DNA of 8,437 bases from Nitrospirae bacterium GWC2_56_14 (GCA_001803705.1 MHDY01000111.1:1-8437); one strand, 5' to 3'. Positions 1 through 7,317 are shown, numbered from the stretch's first letter. A program made the numbers and translations. Notes: generated by a model from the sequence alone, not told the origin.

Positions 1-2
1 GG

Positions 3-659
3 TTCTTCAACACGGTGGTGCTTTCCGACGTGGTGGTCTCGGATAAAACCGGCAAGGTCCTGTTCGAAAGTCCTTCGATCAGGACCACGGTATCGCTCTT
101 CGGCCTGGTCCGCGGCCTGACCGCGCTCAGCACAAAGGCGTCGGCCTACAACGGGGAGCTTCTGGTCAAGTCACAGCAGGGACCCGGCAGGCGCTATCTT
201 TTCGTCGACGCCAGCGGACTCGATGTGGGCGCCTATCCCCTGCTCCGGGACGCAGGGTTCCACCTCACCGGCAAACTCGGAGGGAATTTCGAGATGACCG
301 GCGATTCCGGCAAGGGCCGGCTGTGGATCAAAGGGGTAACCTCGCGGGACCTCACCATCAAAGGGTTCAAGATCCCGGACCTCGATTTTGATCAATGGTG
401 GCTCGATGCCGACGTGAAGGGCGACCGGTTGATGGTGAAGAAGCTGGAGATGGAAGGCAAGGAGCTCACGATTAAGGCCACGGGGGAACTGGTGCTGCGC
501 GAGCGGGGCATGATGAACCTGACCGTTAAACTGAAGCTTTCCGAACGGATGGCGCAGGAGCAGTCCTGGATCCCCGGCATGCTCAAGAACAAGGACGCTG
601 AAGGGTATTACCAGTTCACTCTGGGCGGCACGCTTGCAGAGCCGGTGCCGCGTCTCTGA
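3..659 (+). CDS. gspN: GspN-like type II secretion system protein, C-terminal part (5' truncated by window)
   Basis: The reading frame is open from the left edge and ends at a TGA at 657-659, so the true start lies outside the window; about 218 residues are visible. They are rich in alternating beta-strand patterns, as in AsmA/GspN-type proteins: repeated amphipathic strands such as LTIKATGELVLRERG and a C-terminal stretch containing YYQFTLGGTLAEPVPRL. That ending, a 'G-x-L-x-x-P' close after a strand, is typical of GspN, the inner-membrane accessory protein of type II secretion found in Deltaproteobacteria and relatives. No cysteines and no membrane segment are visible in this part; the N-terminal anchor would be upstream. 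It is probably the last gene of its operon, because it is followed by a repeat element, a strong terminator and a convergent gene. The alternative is another AsmA/DUF748-like envelope protein. The family call rests on recognised sequence style, not on a search. Confidence 0.62.
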   Translation, partial: FFNTVVLSDVVVSDKTGKVLFESPSIRTTVSLFGLVRGLTALSTKASAYNGELLVKSQQGPGRRYLFVDASGLDVGAYPLLRDAGFHLTGKLGGNFEMTGDSGKGRLWIKGVTSRDLTIKGFKIPDLDFDQWWLDADVKGDRLMVKKLEMEGKELTIKATGELVLRERGMMNLTVKLKLSERMAQEQSWIPGMLKNKDAEGYYQFTLGGTLAEPVPRL

Positions 660-682
660 CCCGGCCATCCGCTTCCTGTGCC

Positions 683-768
683 GTCATTGCGAGGAGCGGA
701 GCGACGCGACAATCTCGCTTTCAACGTGTAGCAAAAGACAAAGACTGCGTCGCGTTGCCCGCAATGAC
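683..768. repeat. 86-bp inverted-repeat element of the dispersed GTCATTGCGAGG type
   Basis: The outer arms are exact inverted repeats: GTCATTGCG at 683-691 and CGCAATGAC at 760-768. Inside them GCGACGCGAC (left) and GTCGCGTTGC (right) continue an imperfect palindrome. Elements beginning GTCATTGCGAGGAGCG..GCGACG..GCAATCTC are familiar as multi-copy intergenic repeats in several anaerobic phyla. It has no coding capacity and lies between two convergent genes. The ends are set by the last matching bases and could be a few bases longer. Confidence 0.7.
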
Positions 769-795
769 ACTTGTTGAGACTTTAACGGATGCAGC

Positions 796-831
796 AAAAA
801 AGGCAGCCGGTCATATGACCGGCTGCCTTTT
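796..831. terminator. Bidirectional rho-independent terminator
   Basis: A perfect palindrome at 802-827 (arms GGCAGCCGGTCAT and ATGACCGGCTGCC) is flanked by six A on the left (796-801) and four T on the right (828-831). Read on the minus strand it is a GC-rich stem followed by six U, a strong terminator for the gene ending at 888. Read on the plus strand it has a shorter U tract and can also stop transcripts from the GspN-like gene ending at 659. Confidence 0.9.
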
Positions 832-887
832 CGCGTGTATCGGGGCGTGCAGTGGAAATCTGAAAAACAGTATCTGCGAAGCCTGCC

Positions 888-2093
888 TTAGAACCTGAGC
901 GCCAGATCGACGGACGCCTGGGCCTCATCCTTGTTCGAATTATAAGCCCCTGCCACATTAAGACGCAGCGCGAAGATCCTGAACCCGAGGCCAGCTGTGT
1001 ATACGGCTTTGGTCCCGTTCTCCGCCAGGTTCTTGTATGCGCCGAGCCGGACGTTGAGATATTCGGAGAACAGTGTCTTTTCCAGTCCCACGGCAAGGGT
1101 CTGGTCCTCGAAGCCCGGTGTAAATGTTTTGTTTTTGCTCAGATCGTAATCCACAGCAAGGGTGAAGGTTTGTAACGGCTTCCAGGCGATCCCGGCGCGG
1201 TACTGGGGGTCGAGCTTGATCTCTTTCCGGTCGGACGACAGGGAAACGGCGCCGGTGGCCGGGTCTTTCACGGCAAAGATGCCGGAAACAGGAAAGATCG
1301 GCCCGTTCAGATTTCTACCAACGAGACCGATGGCGAACTGCTCCATGGGTTTGAACAGGATGCCCGCATCGGCAGAAGCTTTATTGGTGCTGGTCTCGCT
1401 CCTATCGAAGTTGTCCTCGAAGGTGTCGAAGGTATCTGATCTCAACAACTCCGAATGGACATACGTTTTTGCGTAGATCATTTTGGCATTGGCACCGACA
1501 AAGAGCATGCTTCCGAAAGAGGTGCTGAAACTGATTGCCGGCTCAACCCCGGTCATACCGATACCGGTGGCCGCGCTGTTGTTGTTCCCGACGAAGTCAG
1601 GTGCAGGAAAAGTGGCGCTCGTATTCAGAGTGTCCACGGTGGGATAGATCCCGGCGTTCATCAGGCCCAGACCGCTCAGGGCGATGGCAGAATTGCCGAT
1701 CGGGACCGAAACCAGCAGGCCGGCCGATCCATCGAGGTCGGCGCCGGATTTAGGCTTGTTCAGATCATCAAGCAGGCTCCTCGTTTCATTGATCGCCGCT
1801 AGATTGCCGCTCTGGACAAGCGCGTCGATGTTCCTGATCCTGTCCCATTTGTCCTCGAGGTCCACATGGTCGCGTGCGCCGATGCTTGCGGGGATGCGGA
1901 TGTCGACCCGCCTGAAGTCGGCCAATGCCGCCGGATTCCAATACACAGCCGTGGAATCGTTCACCGAAGCGACCGAGGCGCCTCCCATGCCGAGGGCACG
2001 CGGTCCCACAACGCTGAACTGAGCTGCCCATGCCGGTATCGTGAACAGGGAGAGCGCTGCAACGAGCAAAAAGAGGGCTAACTGTTTTTTCAT
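888..2093 (-). CDS. Exported TraF_2/FadL-like outer-membrane beta-barrel protein
   Basis: This 401-residue protein begins with a classic signal peptide: MKK, a hydrophobic core to about residue 20, and a probable signal peptidase I cut after AWA at residue 23. The mature N-terminus carries GPRALGMGGASVAS (30-43) followed by ND-STAVYWNPAALA (45-58). This motif is shared by outer-membrane barrels of the FadL/UPF0164/PorV type and by the 'conjugal transfer protein TraF' (TraF_2) family. The rest alternates polar and apolar residues as barrel strands do, and the protein ends in phenylalanine (ALRF), the usual C-terminal outer-membrane signature. It has no cysteine. Despite the TraF name there are no conjugation genes nearby, so a DNA-transfer role is not supported; an outer-membrane channel or surface barrel is the safer reading. 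It is a single-gene unit with its own promoter, Shine-Dalgarno and terminator. The ATG is fixed by AGGAGGT 7 nt upstream. Confidence 0.8.
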   Translation of the reverse strand: MKKQLALFLLVAALSLFTIPAWAAQFSVVGPRALGMGGASVASVNDSTAVYWNPAALADFRRVDIRIPASIGARDHVDLEDKWDRIRNIDALVQSGNLAAINETRSLLDDLNKPKSGADLDGSAGLLVSVPIGNSAIALSGLGLMNAGIYPTVDTLNTSATFPAPDFVGNNNSAATGIGMTGVEPAISFSTSFGSMLFVGANAKMIYAKTYVHSELLRSDTFDTFEDNFDRSETSTNKASADAGILFKPMEQFAIGLVGRNLNGPIFPVSGIFAVKDPATGAVSLSSDRKEIKLDPQYRAGIAWKPLQTFTLAVDYDLSKNKTFTPGFEDQTLAVGLEKTLFSEYLNVRLGAYKNLAENGTKAVYTAGLGFRIFALRLNVAGAYNSNKDEAQASVDLALRF

Positions 2094-2100
2094 GTCCCGT

Positions 2101-2107
2101 ACCTCCT
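2101..2107 (-). promoter_or_regulatory. Shine-Dalgarno site of the TraF-like gene
   Basis: On the minus strand AGGAGGT stands 7 nt before the ATG at 2093-2091. It is near-perfect and decides the start codon. Confidence 0.9.
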
Positions 2108-2129
2108 GAAGAATCGAGAAATTTTATTA

Positions 2130-2157
2130 AAGATAGCATGGCTACGGGGTTTGTCAA
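2130..2157 (-). promoter_or_regulatory. Sigma70-type promoter of the TraF-like gene
   Basis: On the minus strand a perfect -35 box TTGACA (2157-2152) is separated by 16 bp from a -10 box TATCTT (2135-2130, 4 of 6 consensus). Transcription would start near 2123, giving a leader of about 30 nt that includes the Shine-Dalgarno site. Confidence 0.7.
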
Positions 2158-2247
2158 GCCTTCGTTGCAGCGAGTACGAGAGGTTGTTCTCCGGCTTTGT
2201 TCGTTGGCCGCTTCGGGCCATACCCTGAAAATACCCTTCCCGGGCTA

Positions 2248-2276
2248 TTGAGTGGCCGGGTCGGCTGGGTTATTCT
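2248..2276 (+). promoter_or_regulatory. Weak candidate promoter of the hybrid kinase gene
   Basis: TTGAGT (2248-2253) and TATTCT (2271-2276) are spaced by 17 bp; each matches 4 of 6 consensus bases. A start near 2283 would give a leader of about 90 nt. It is the best-placed candidate I see in the divergent intergenic region (2158-2374), which otherwise shows no clear feature. The match is weak and could be chance. Confidence 0.3.
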
Positions 2277-2362
2277 GTGGGTAGCAAAGCCATTCCGGAG
2301 CGAAGTTTACCCCTCTGGTGAGCTGATAGACTCCATCCTGATTCTGTAACCGCAAATGATAC

Positions 2363-2367
2363 GAGGT
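2363..2367 (+). promoter_or_regulatory. Ribosome binding site fixing the kinase start at ATG 2375
   Basis: GAGGT at 2363-2367 lies 7 nt before ATG 2375. A longer frame can begin at GTG 2366, but that codon overlaps this Shine-Dalgarno sequence, so the ATG is the better start. Confidence 0.7.
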
Positions 2368-2374
2368 GCAAGAC

Positions 2375-5332
2375 ATGATCCATCTTGAAATAATCGGATA
2401 TCCGCTCTTAATCTGCGCTGCCGTGGAATTTCTGCTCGGGATCTCATTGCTCAGGAATAATCCCCGCAACAGTTCCGTGAACAGGTCAGTCGGGGCGTTT
2501 TCAATTTTTACTGCAAGTTTCACCCTGGTCACCGGACTGATGTACGTACTCGCGTCTTTCGGCCGCGATATTACGTTCCTTGCCCGCGCCAACTGGGTCG
2601 GCTGGCTCATGATACCCGCTGCAATTCAGTTCCTGTACTACATGCGGGATGAGAACAGCAAGGCTGCCCGCGTCGCCGGTTACCTCCTCTACCCGTTCTG
2701 GGGCCTGGTCCTGTGCATCAGCGTATCAACGGACCTCATTGAAAGCGGCAACTACGCACTGTTCCCTTACATCGATCGGTCCGGTCCGCTGGGCAAGCCG
2801 CTCCGGATTATCGGGGTCGTCCAGCTTGCCTGGGTAATCAACGAGCTTTTCCGTCTTCGGCGTGAGACCAGCGGGCTTAAGCGGTCCCAGTTGAACTACT
2901 TCACGAACGGCATGCTGATCTTTACCGTGGGAGGAACGCTCCTTGCCGGGGTGCTTCCCCTGTTCAACGGGCTCACGCTCGAACCCGGCCTCGGTTCCTA
3001 CTTTGGTTTTCCCTGGGTGGTCCTGACCTATTACGCCATAACGCGCCACCGGTTGTTCGACCTGCGGCTGGTGGCCTCGCGCGCCATTGCGATCCTGCTG
3101 CTGACGACCCTGTTCTCGGGAGTTCATGTCGCCTTTTTCCTGATGTTCCATCCGTTGCTGGGGGACGTTCTGGCGATCGTGCTCTCCCTGTTTCTGATCG
3201 GGCTCGTCTTTTTCGGGACGTCTTTCAGCAAGAACGTGCAGCAGTGGATCCAGCGCCTGGTCTTCCAGGACCACTATGACTATCAGTTGATACTGAAAGA
3301 GTCCACCCGTGCCATGGTCACCATACTGGACCTCGACGACCTGCTTGCGTACATCATCGGAAATATCAAAAAAAGCCTCGAAACCGAGAATATCTGCCTG
3401 TTCCTGAAGGGTGCCGCAGGGCAGTATACGCTTCGGCTCTGCAGCGGGCTGCAGGTGGAGAAGGCAGGGCTCCAGCCTCTGGACGAGTCCGTGCTCGGCG
3501 TGCTGCAGCGGGCCGGCCGGGCGGTCATCCTGGAGGAGCTTCAGGGAGTCCTGTTAATGGACGAATTTGCCCGGCTGGAGGCGTACATGAAGGAGATCAA
3601 TGCTGTCGCGATCATCCCCATGTTCTCCAAGGGTCAGGTGCAGGGCTTCCTGACCCTGGGGCAGAAGGGAAACCGCGAGTCTTACGTGCAGAGCGATTTC
3701 GACCTTCTGGAATCCCTGGCAAACCAGGCAGCGGTGGCGATCGAAAACGCCCGATTGTACGACGAGGCGAGGCGCGCCAAAATTTCCTTCAAAGAGAGCC
3801 AGGCCAGGATGCAGAACCTTATCGACACGACGAGCGACTGGGTCTGGGAGATGGACGATCGCGGCGTGTACACCTATGTGAGCCCGCAGATCCGCGCCAT
3901 CCTCGGGTATGAACCGGACGAGGTGCTGGGCAAGACATTTTTCGACTTCATGCCCAAGGACGAAGCCAAGCGCGCTGCTGATTTTTTTATTTCCCAGACG
4001 CGGCGGCAGCAGCCGTTCCGGGTCCTTCAGAACACGAACATCCGCAAGGACGGCAGCCGGGTGATCATCGAGACGAGCGGTGTGCCCTTCTTCGATCAGG
4101 AAGGCCGGTTCAGCGGCTACCGGGGCATAGACCGCGACGTAACGGAGCGCAGTGACCTGGAGAAGCGACTGCGCTACTCGCAGAAGATGGAGGCGATCGG
4201 CATGCTGGCCGGCGGCGTGGCCCATGACTTCAACAATATCCTGACCGCCATCGTCGGGAACGCGAACCTCCTCCAACTGAACCTGGACAAGAACGATCCC
4301 GAGCAGGAGCACGTGGACCAGATCCTCGCCTCGACGGAACGGGCGGCGAACCTGATCCAGAGCCTGCTCGCCTTCGGGAAGAAGCAGGTGTTCACGCTGA
4401 AGCCGGCGAATCCCGGCGAACTGGTCGGGCGGATGGAGAAGATGCTGAAGGCGATGGTGAACGATACGGTGGAACTGCGCATTCAGAGCATCTGTACGGC
4501 TCCGTCCGTCATGGCAGACGCCAGCCAGATCGAGCGCGTCATCATCAACCTGGTGGTGAATGCACGGGACGCCATGCCCCGGGGCGGCGTGGTCACGGTT
4601 CGCACGGGGGCAGCCGAAGTGGACGCCGATTTTCTGAACACGCACGGCTTCGGCGATGCCGGGAAATACGCCGTGATCATCGTGGAGGATACGGGCATCG
4701 GCATGGACGAAGAGACCCGCGCGAGGATCTTCGAGCCTTTCTTTACGACCAAAGGTTTCGATAAAGGCACCGGTTTCGGGCTTTCCATCGCCTACGAGAT
4801 CGTCAAACAGCACAAAGGCTATATCCTCGTATCGAGCGCGCCGGGAAAAGGCACGACCTTTACGATCTACCTTCCGGCCGTGGCAGGGAAACCGTCCCTG
4901 CCGAAGCCTGCAATGGCGGCCTTTCCGCTGGGCGGCAGCGAGGCCGTGCTGGTGGCGGACAATGAGGCCGAGATCAGGAAATTCACGCGTGCCGTGCTTG
5001 AAGGATTCGGGTACAAGGTGGTCGAAGCTGCGGACGGCGAAGAGGCCGTGGAAAAATTCCGGGAGCACGCGACTGAGATCCAGCTCGTGATCCTGGATGT
5101 CATCATGCCGAAACTGAGCGGCGTAGAGGCAGGCCATGCCATCCGCCTGGTCAAGCCAGGGGTCAAGATGCTGTTCACGAGCGGTTATCCCGAAGACGTG
5201 ATCCAGAAGAAAGGCATTGTCAGCTCCGGAGTGAACTTCCTGATCAAACCCGTTGCGCCCGTGGAACTGCTCCAGAAGGTGCGTGATATCATGACCCCGG
5301 CCTCAGCCGGCACGACCGCTTCCCTGGCCTGA
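2375..5332 (+). CDS. Hybrid sensor histidine kinase (multi-TM, GAF, PAS, HisKA, HATPase_c, REC)
   Basis: The protein has 985 residues from the chosen ATG. Residues 1-285 hold about seven to nine hydrophobic segments, resembling the 7TM-type N-terminal region of some histidine kinases. A GAF domain follows (about 310-460), then a PAS domain (about 478-595, with WVWEMDDRGVYTYVSP and YRGIDRDVTER). The HisKA helix has the phosphoacceptor H617 in LAGGVAHDFNN. The ATPase domain shows an N box (NLVVNARDAM, 725-734), G1 (DTGIGM, 772-777), F box (FEPFFTTK, 786-793) and G2 (GTGFGLS, 798-804), so the catalytic core is intact. The C-terminal receiver (about 857-973) keeps phosphoacceptor D908, T935 and K958-P959, but the acidic pair reads D862-N863 instead of D-D. 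No signal can be named; the membrane region, GAF and PAS could sense membrane state, a small ligand or redox. No separate response regulator or output-domain gene is adjacent, so the target is unknown. It probably forms its own transcription unit. Confidence 0.92.
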   Translation: MIHLEIIGYPLLICAAVEFLLGISLLRNNPRNSSVNRSVGAFSIFTASFTLVTGLMYVLASFGRDITFLARANWVGWLMIPAAIQFLYYMRDENSKAARVAGYLLYPFWGLVLCISVSTDLIESGNYALFPYIDRSGPLGKPLRIIGVVQLAWVINELFRLRRETSGLKRSQLNYFTNGMLIFTVGGTLLAGVLPLFNGLTLEPGLGSYFGFPWVVLTYYAITRHRLFDLRLVASRAIAILLLTTLFSGVHVAFFLMFHPLLGDVLAIVLSLFLIGLVFFGTSFSKNVQQWIQRLVFQDHYDYQLILKESTRAMVTILDLDDLLAYIIGNIKKSLETENICLFLKGAAGQYTLRLCSGLQVEKAGLQPLDESVLGVLQRAGRAVILEELQGVLLMDEFARLEAYMKEINAVAIIPMFSKGQVQGFLTLGQKGNRESYVQSDFDLLESLANQAAVAIENARLYDEARRAKISFKESQARMQNLIDTTSDWVWEMDDRGVYTYVSPQIRAILGYEPDEVLGKTFFDFMPKDEAKRAADFFISQTRRQQPFRVLQNTNIRKDGSRVIIETSGVPFFDQEGRFSGYRGIDRDVTERSDLEKRLRYSQKMEAIGMLAGGVAHDFNNILTAIVGNANLLQLNLDKNDPEQEHVDQILASTERAANLIQSLLAFGKKQVFTLKPANPGELVGRMEKMLKAMVNDTVELRIQSICTAPSVMADASQIERVIINLVVNARDAMPRGGVVTVRTGAAEVDADFLNTHGFGDAGKYAVIIVEDTGIGMDEETRARIFEPFFTTKGFDKGTGFGLSIAYEIVKQHKGYILVSSAPGKGTTFTIYLPAVAGKPSLPKPAMAAFPLGGSEAVLVADNEAEIRKFTRAVLEGFGYKVVEAADGEEAVEKFREHATEIQLVILDVIMPKLSGVEAGHAIRLVKPGVKMLFTSGYPEDVIQKKGIVSSGVNFLIKPVAPVELLQKVRDIMTPASAGTTASLA

Positions 5333-5385
5333 GCGCGTTCCAACAGCCCCTCCTCTTCTCCAGTCCGGAGGCGTAAGGCAAAATC

Positions 5386-5486
5386 AACCACAGAGATCTC
5401 AGAGAAATGCATTTGAACTACGTAAATGCGGCGTATCTTCTCACCTCCTCCCTGTGCTCTTCCTTTTCTCAGTGCGCTCTGTGGTT
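5386..5486. repeat. Inverted-repeat element with AACCACAGAG arms
   Basis: AACCACAGAG at 5386-5395 is exactly repeated in inverted orientation as CTCTGTGGTT at 5477-5486. Similarity continues inward imperfectly (CTCAGAGAAA against the complement of TTTTCTCAGTG). An internal hairpin arm pair GCATTT/AAATGC also occurs. Intergenic repeats with ACCACAGAG..CTCTGTGGT ends are common in anaerobic bacteria of this sort. The element occupies most of the 225-bp spacer between the kinase and radA, and no gene is seen there. I see no convincing rho-independent terminator after the kinase. Confidence 0.6.
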
Positions 5487-5519
5487 GCATTTCCAGCACG
5501 TCAGTTTTCCAGATTGCGT

Positions 5520-5548
5520 TTGACAATCCACCGGTGAAACACTAGAAT
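5520..5548 (+). promoter_or_regulatory. Near-consensus sigma70-type promoter of radA
   Basis: A perfect -35 TTGACA (5520-5525), a 17-bp spacer and a -10 TAGAAT (5543-5548, 5 of 6) make the strongest promoter in the window. The expected start site, about 7 nt after the -10 box, is A5555, only 3 nt before the ATG at 5558. No Shine-Dalgarno sequence precedes that ATG, so the transcript would be essentially leaderless. Confidence 0.8.
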
Positions 5549-5557
5549 ACTTTTACG

Positions 5558-6925
5558 ATGAAATCTAAAATAAAAACGGTCTACGTCTGCCAGTCATGCG
5601 GCACGCAGTCGCCGCGGTGGATGGGCAAATGCCCCGACTGCGGCGCCTGGAATACCATGGTCGAGGAACAGGTCGAAAAGTCCAAGGATATCGGGAGCGC
5701 GAAACGCTCGGGCGGCATGGAGCCGATTCTCCTGAACGAGATCCAGGCGCGCGACGAGGACCGTTTTGTCACGAAGATCGGCGAGCTCGACCGCGTGCTC
5801 GGGGGAGGGATCGTTCCCGGATCGGTCGTCCTGATCGGCGGCGACCCGGGCATCGGCAAGTCCACGCTCGTGCTCCAGATGCTCCGGCAGGTGTCGGAGC
5901 TTCGGGGCAAGGCGCTCTATGTCACGGGCGAGGAATCGCCGGCGCAGATCAAGATGCGCGCCCAGCGGTTGGGCGTCAAGGCGGAACACCTCTATGTGCT
6001 GGCAGAGACCTCGCTGGACGAGATCATCCGTGCCGCAGACGGGCTGGAGCCGCAGGTGCTGGTCGTCGATTCCGTGCAGACCGTGTTCACCTCGGAGCTT
6101 CCGTCCGCTCCCGGCAGCGTGGGCCAGGTCCGTGAGGTTTCGGGCAGGCTCATGATCCATGCAAAAAAAACGGGCATGCCCACCTTCCTGATCGGCCATG
6201 TGACCAAGGACGGCGCCATTGCCGGGCCGCGCGTGCTGGAGCATATCGTGGATACGGTGCTGTATTTCGAGGGGGACAAGGGCCATTCCTTCCGGATCCT
6301 GCGCGCGGTCAAGAACCGCTTCGGTTCGACCAACGAGATCGGCGTGTTCGAAATGAAGGAGAGCGGCCTGGCCGAGGTGGCCAACCCCTCCGAGATCTTC
6401 CTTGCCGAGCGTCCGGCCGACGCCACGGGTTCGGTCGTGGTATCGTCGCTCGAAGGTTCGCGCCCGATTCTGGCGGAACTCCAGGCTTTGGTCGCACCGT
6501 CAAAGCTCACCATGCCGCGCCGCACCTGCATCGGCGTGGATTATAACCGCGTATCGCTGCTCCTGGCGGTACTGGAAAAGCGTGTTGGCATGCAGCTCAT
6601 GGGCATGGACGTGTTCGTCAATATCGTGGGCGGCCTCAAGATCGACGAGCCTGCCGTGGACCTCGGCATCATCGCCGCCGTTGCGTCAAGCTTCCGCGAG
6701 CGACCCATAGCCGCCCAGACCGTGGTCATGGGCGAGGTGGGCCTTGCAGGCGAGGTCCGCGCCATCAGCCAGGCAGAGGCGCGGATCAAGGATGCCGCCA
6801 AGCTCGGGTTCAAGCGGTGCGTGCTGCCGGCGCTCAATGTGGAAAAAATGGACAAAGCTTCGAAGAACAAGATGGAACTTCTGGGCGTACGGTCCGTGGA
6901 TGAGGCGATGGAGCGGTTGTTTTGA
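5558..6925 (+). CDS. radA: DNA repair protein RadA (Sms)
   Basis: RadA is a RecA-like helicase that drives branch migration of recombination intermediates and helps repair broken or stalled chromosomes in the cytoplasm. The 455 residues match the family's usual length of about 450-460. All diagnostic parts are present: an N-terminal zinc finger with C11, C14, C25 and C28; Walker A GGDPGIGKST (94-103); Walker B VLVVDS (167-172); the RadA-specific KNRFG motif (252-256), which separates it from RecA; and a C-terminal Lon-protease-like domain (about 290-455, with GEVGLAGEVR at 392-401). ATG 5558 is the natural start because the zinc finger begins 10 residues later. No Shine-Dalgarno sequence is visible, while a near-consensus promoter sits immediately upstream, so translation is probably leaderless. 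It appears to be transcribed alone; no obvious terminator follows. No key residue is missing. Confidence 0.97.
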   Translation: MKSKIKTVYVCQSCGTQSPRWMGKCPDCGAWNTMVEEQVEKSKDIGSAKRSGGMEPILLNEIQARDEDRFVTKIGELDRVLGGGIVPGSVVLIGGDPGIGKSTLVLQMLRQVSELRGKALYVTGEESPAQIKMRAQRLGVKAEHLYVLAETSLDEIIRAADGLEPQVLVVDSVQTVFTSELPSAPGSVGQVREVSGRLMIHAKKTGMPTFLIGHVTKDGAIAGPRVLEHIVDTVLYFEGDKGHSFRILRAVKNRFGSTNEIGVFEMKESGLAEVANPSEIFLAERPADATGSVVVSSLEGSRPILAELQALVAPSKLTMPRRTCIGVDYNRVSLLLAVLEKRVGMQLMGMDVFVNIVGGLKIDEPAVDLGIIAAVASSFRERPIAAQTVVMGEVGLAGEVRAISQAEARIKDAAKLGFKRCVLPALNVEKMDKASKNKMELLGVRSVDEAMERLF

Positions 6926-6972
6926 GAACCTCACGGGGTACGATTCAGGCGACGCAATATCCGCGATTGATT

Positions 6973-7001
6973 TTGGCATGGTTATATCGTAAGATTATCG
7001 T
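6973..7001 (+). promoter_or_regulatory. Candidate promoter of the HicB-like gene, overlapping a direct repeat
   Basis: TTGGCA (6973-6978, 5 of 6) and TATCGT (6996-7001, 4 of 6) are spaced by 17 bp. The start site would be near 7008, giving a leader of about 27 nt that contains the Shine-Dalgarno site. The -10 box lies inside the second copy of a 9-bp direct repeat. Confidence 0.45.
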
Positions 7002-7004
7002 AAG
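6985..7004 (+). repeat. Tandem 9-bp direct repeat TATCGTAAG, possible operator
   Basis: TATCGTAAG occurs at 6985-6993 and again at 6996-7004, with a centre-to-centre distance of 11 bp, about one helical turn. The pair overlaps the spacer and -10 box of the candidate promoter, which is where a repressor site would be expected. No binding protein can be named. Confidence 0.4.
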
Positions 7005-7019
7005 TGCATAGTTGTATCC

Positions 7020-7026
7020 AGGGGGT
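7020..7026 (+). promoter_or_regulatory. Ribosome binding site of the HicB-like gene
   Basis: AGGGGGT at 7020-7026 is 8 nt before ATG 7035, an adequate Shine-Dalgarno match that supports this short gene. Confidence 0.65.
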
Positions 7027-7034
7027 AAACGACT

Positions 7035-7241
7035 ATGAAGTTCGTGATTACCATTTCTCAGGACGAGGACGGCATCTATATAGCAGAATGCCCGGCAATT
7101 CCCGGGTGTGTCAGTCAGGGGGCCACGGAACAAGAGGCAGAAAAAAATATTCAAGATGCCATTAAAGAGTGTTTGACGGTGCGGGCGGAGAAAGGAATGC
7201 CGTTGACCGTGGCAACCCGCCAGATCGAGGTCCTTGCTTAA
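7035..7241 (+). CDS. hicB: Small HicB-like protein (orphan, no HicA adjacent)
   Basis: This 68-residue protein has the hallmark of the HicB/HicB_lk family: a strand MKFVITISQDEDGIYIAECP, then A-x-PGCVSQGATEQEAEKNIQDAIKECL, which matches the family pattern 'P-x-L-PGC-x-S-x-G-x-T-x-x-E-A-x-x-N-I-x-x-A-I'. The fold is a partial RNase H-like domain. In HicAB toxin-antitoxin pairs HicB neutralises the mRNA-cleaving toxin HicA. Here there is no HicA-like frame in the 109 nt before or the 112 nt after the gene, and the protein ends without the C-terminal DNA-binding domain carried by longer HicB antitoxins. It may be a relic of a pair, an antitoxin acting on a distant HicA, or one of the many stand-alone HicB-like proteins of unknown role. 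Its start is supported by a Shine-Dalgarno site and a candidate promoter. No terminator is evident after it. Confidence 0.85.
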   Translation: MKFVITISQDEDGIYIAECPAIPGCVSQGATEQEAEKNIQDAIKECLTVRAEKGMPLTVATRQIEVLA

Positions 7242-7317
7242 TGCCGCCAATCCCTGTTTTGCGGCCCCATCCCGGATCGTGCTAATCACACCCCCTCTCC
7301 CCTTCTCCTTTTAAGGA

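Noticed and set aside
888..2093. Reading the TraF-like protein as part of a conjugation system
   Set aside because: No other transfer genes are present; the family name is historical and the protein looks like a general outer-membrane barrel.
3554..5137. 527-codon open frame on the minus strand inside the hybrid kinase gene
   Set aside because: It is the antisense shadow of a GC-rich gene: histidine/arginine/leucine-rich, without domains, and the opposite strand encodes an unmistakable kinase.
5350..5376. Possible terminator after the kinase (CTCC/GGAG pairing near 5357-5370)
   Set aside because: The stem is only about 4 bp and there is no U tract.
7243..7265. Possible terminator after the HicB-like gene (GCCGC/GCGGC)
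   Set aside because: The loop is 13 nt and no T tract follows on either strand, so it does not look like a rho-independent terminator.
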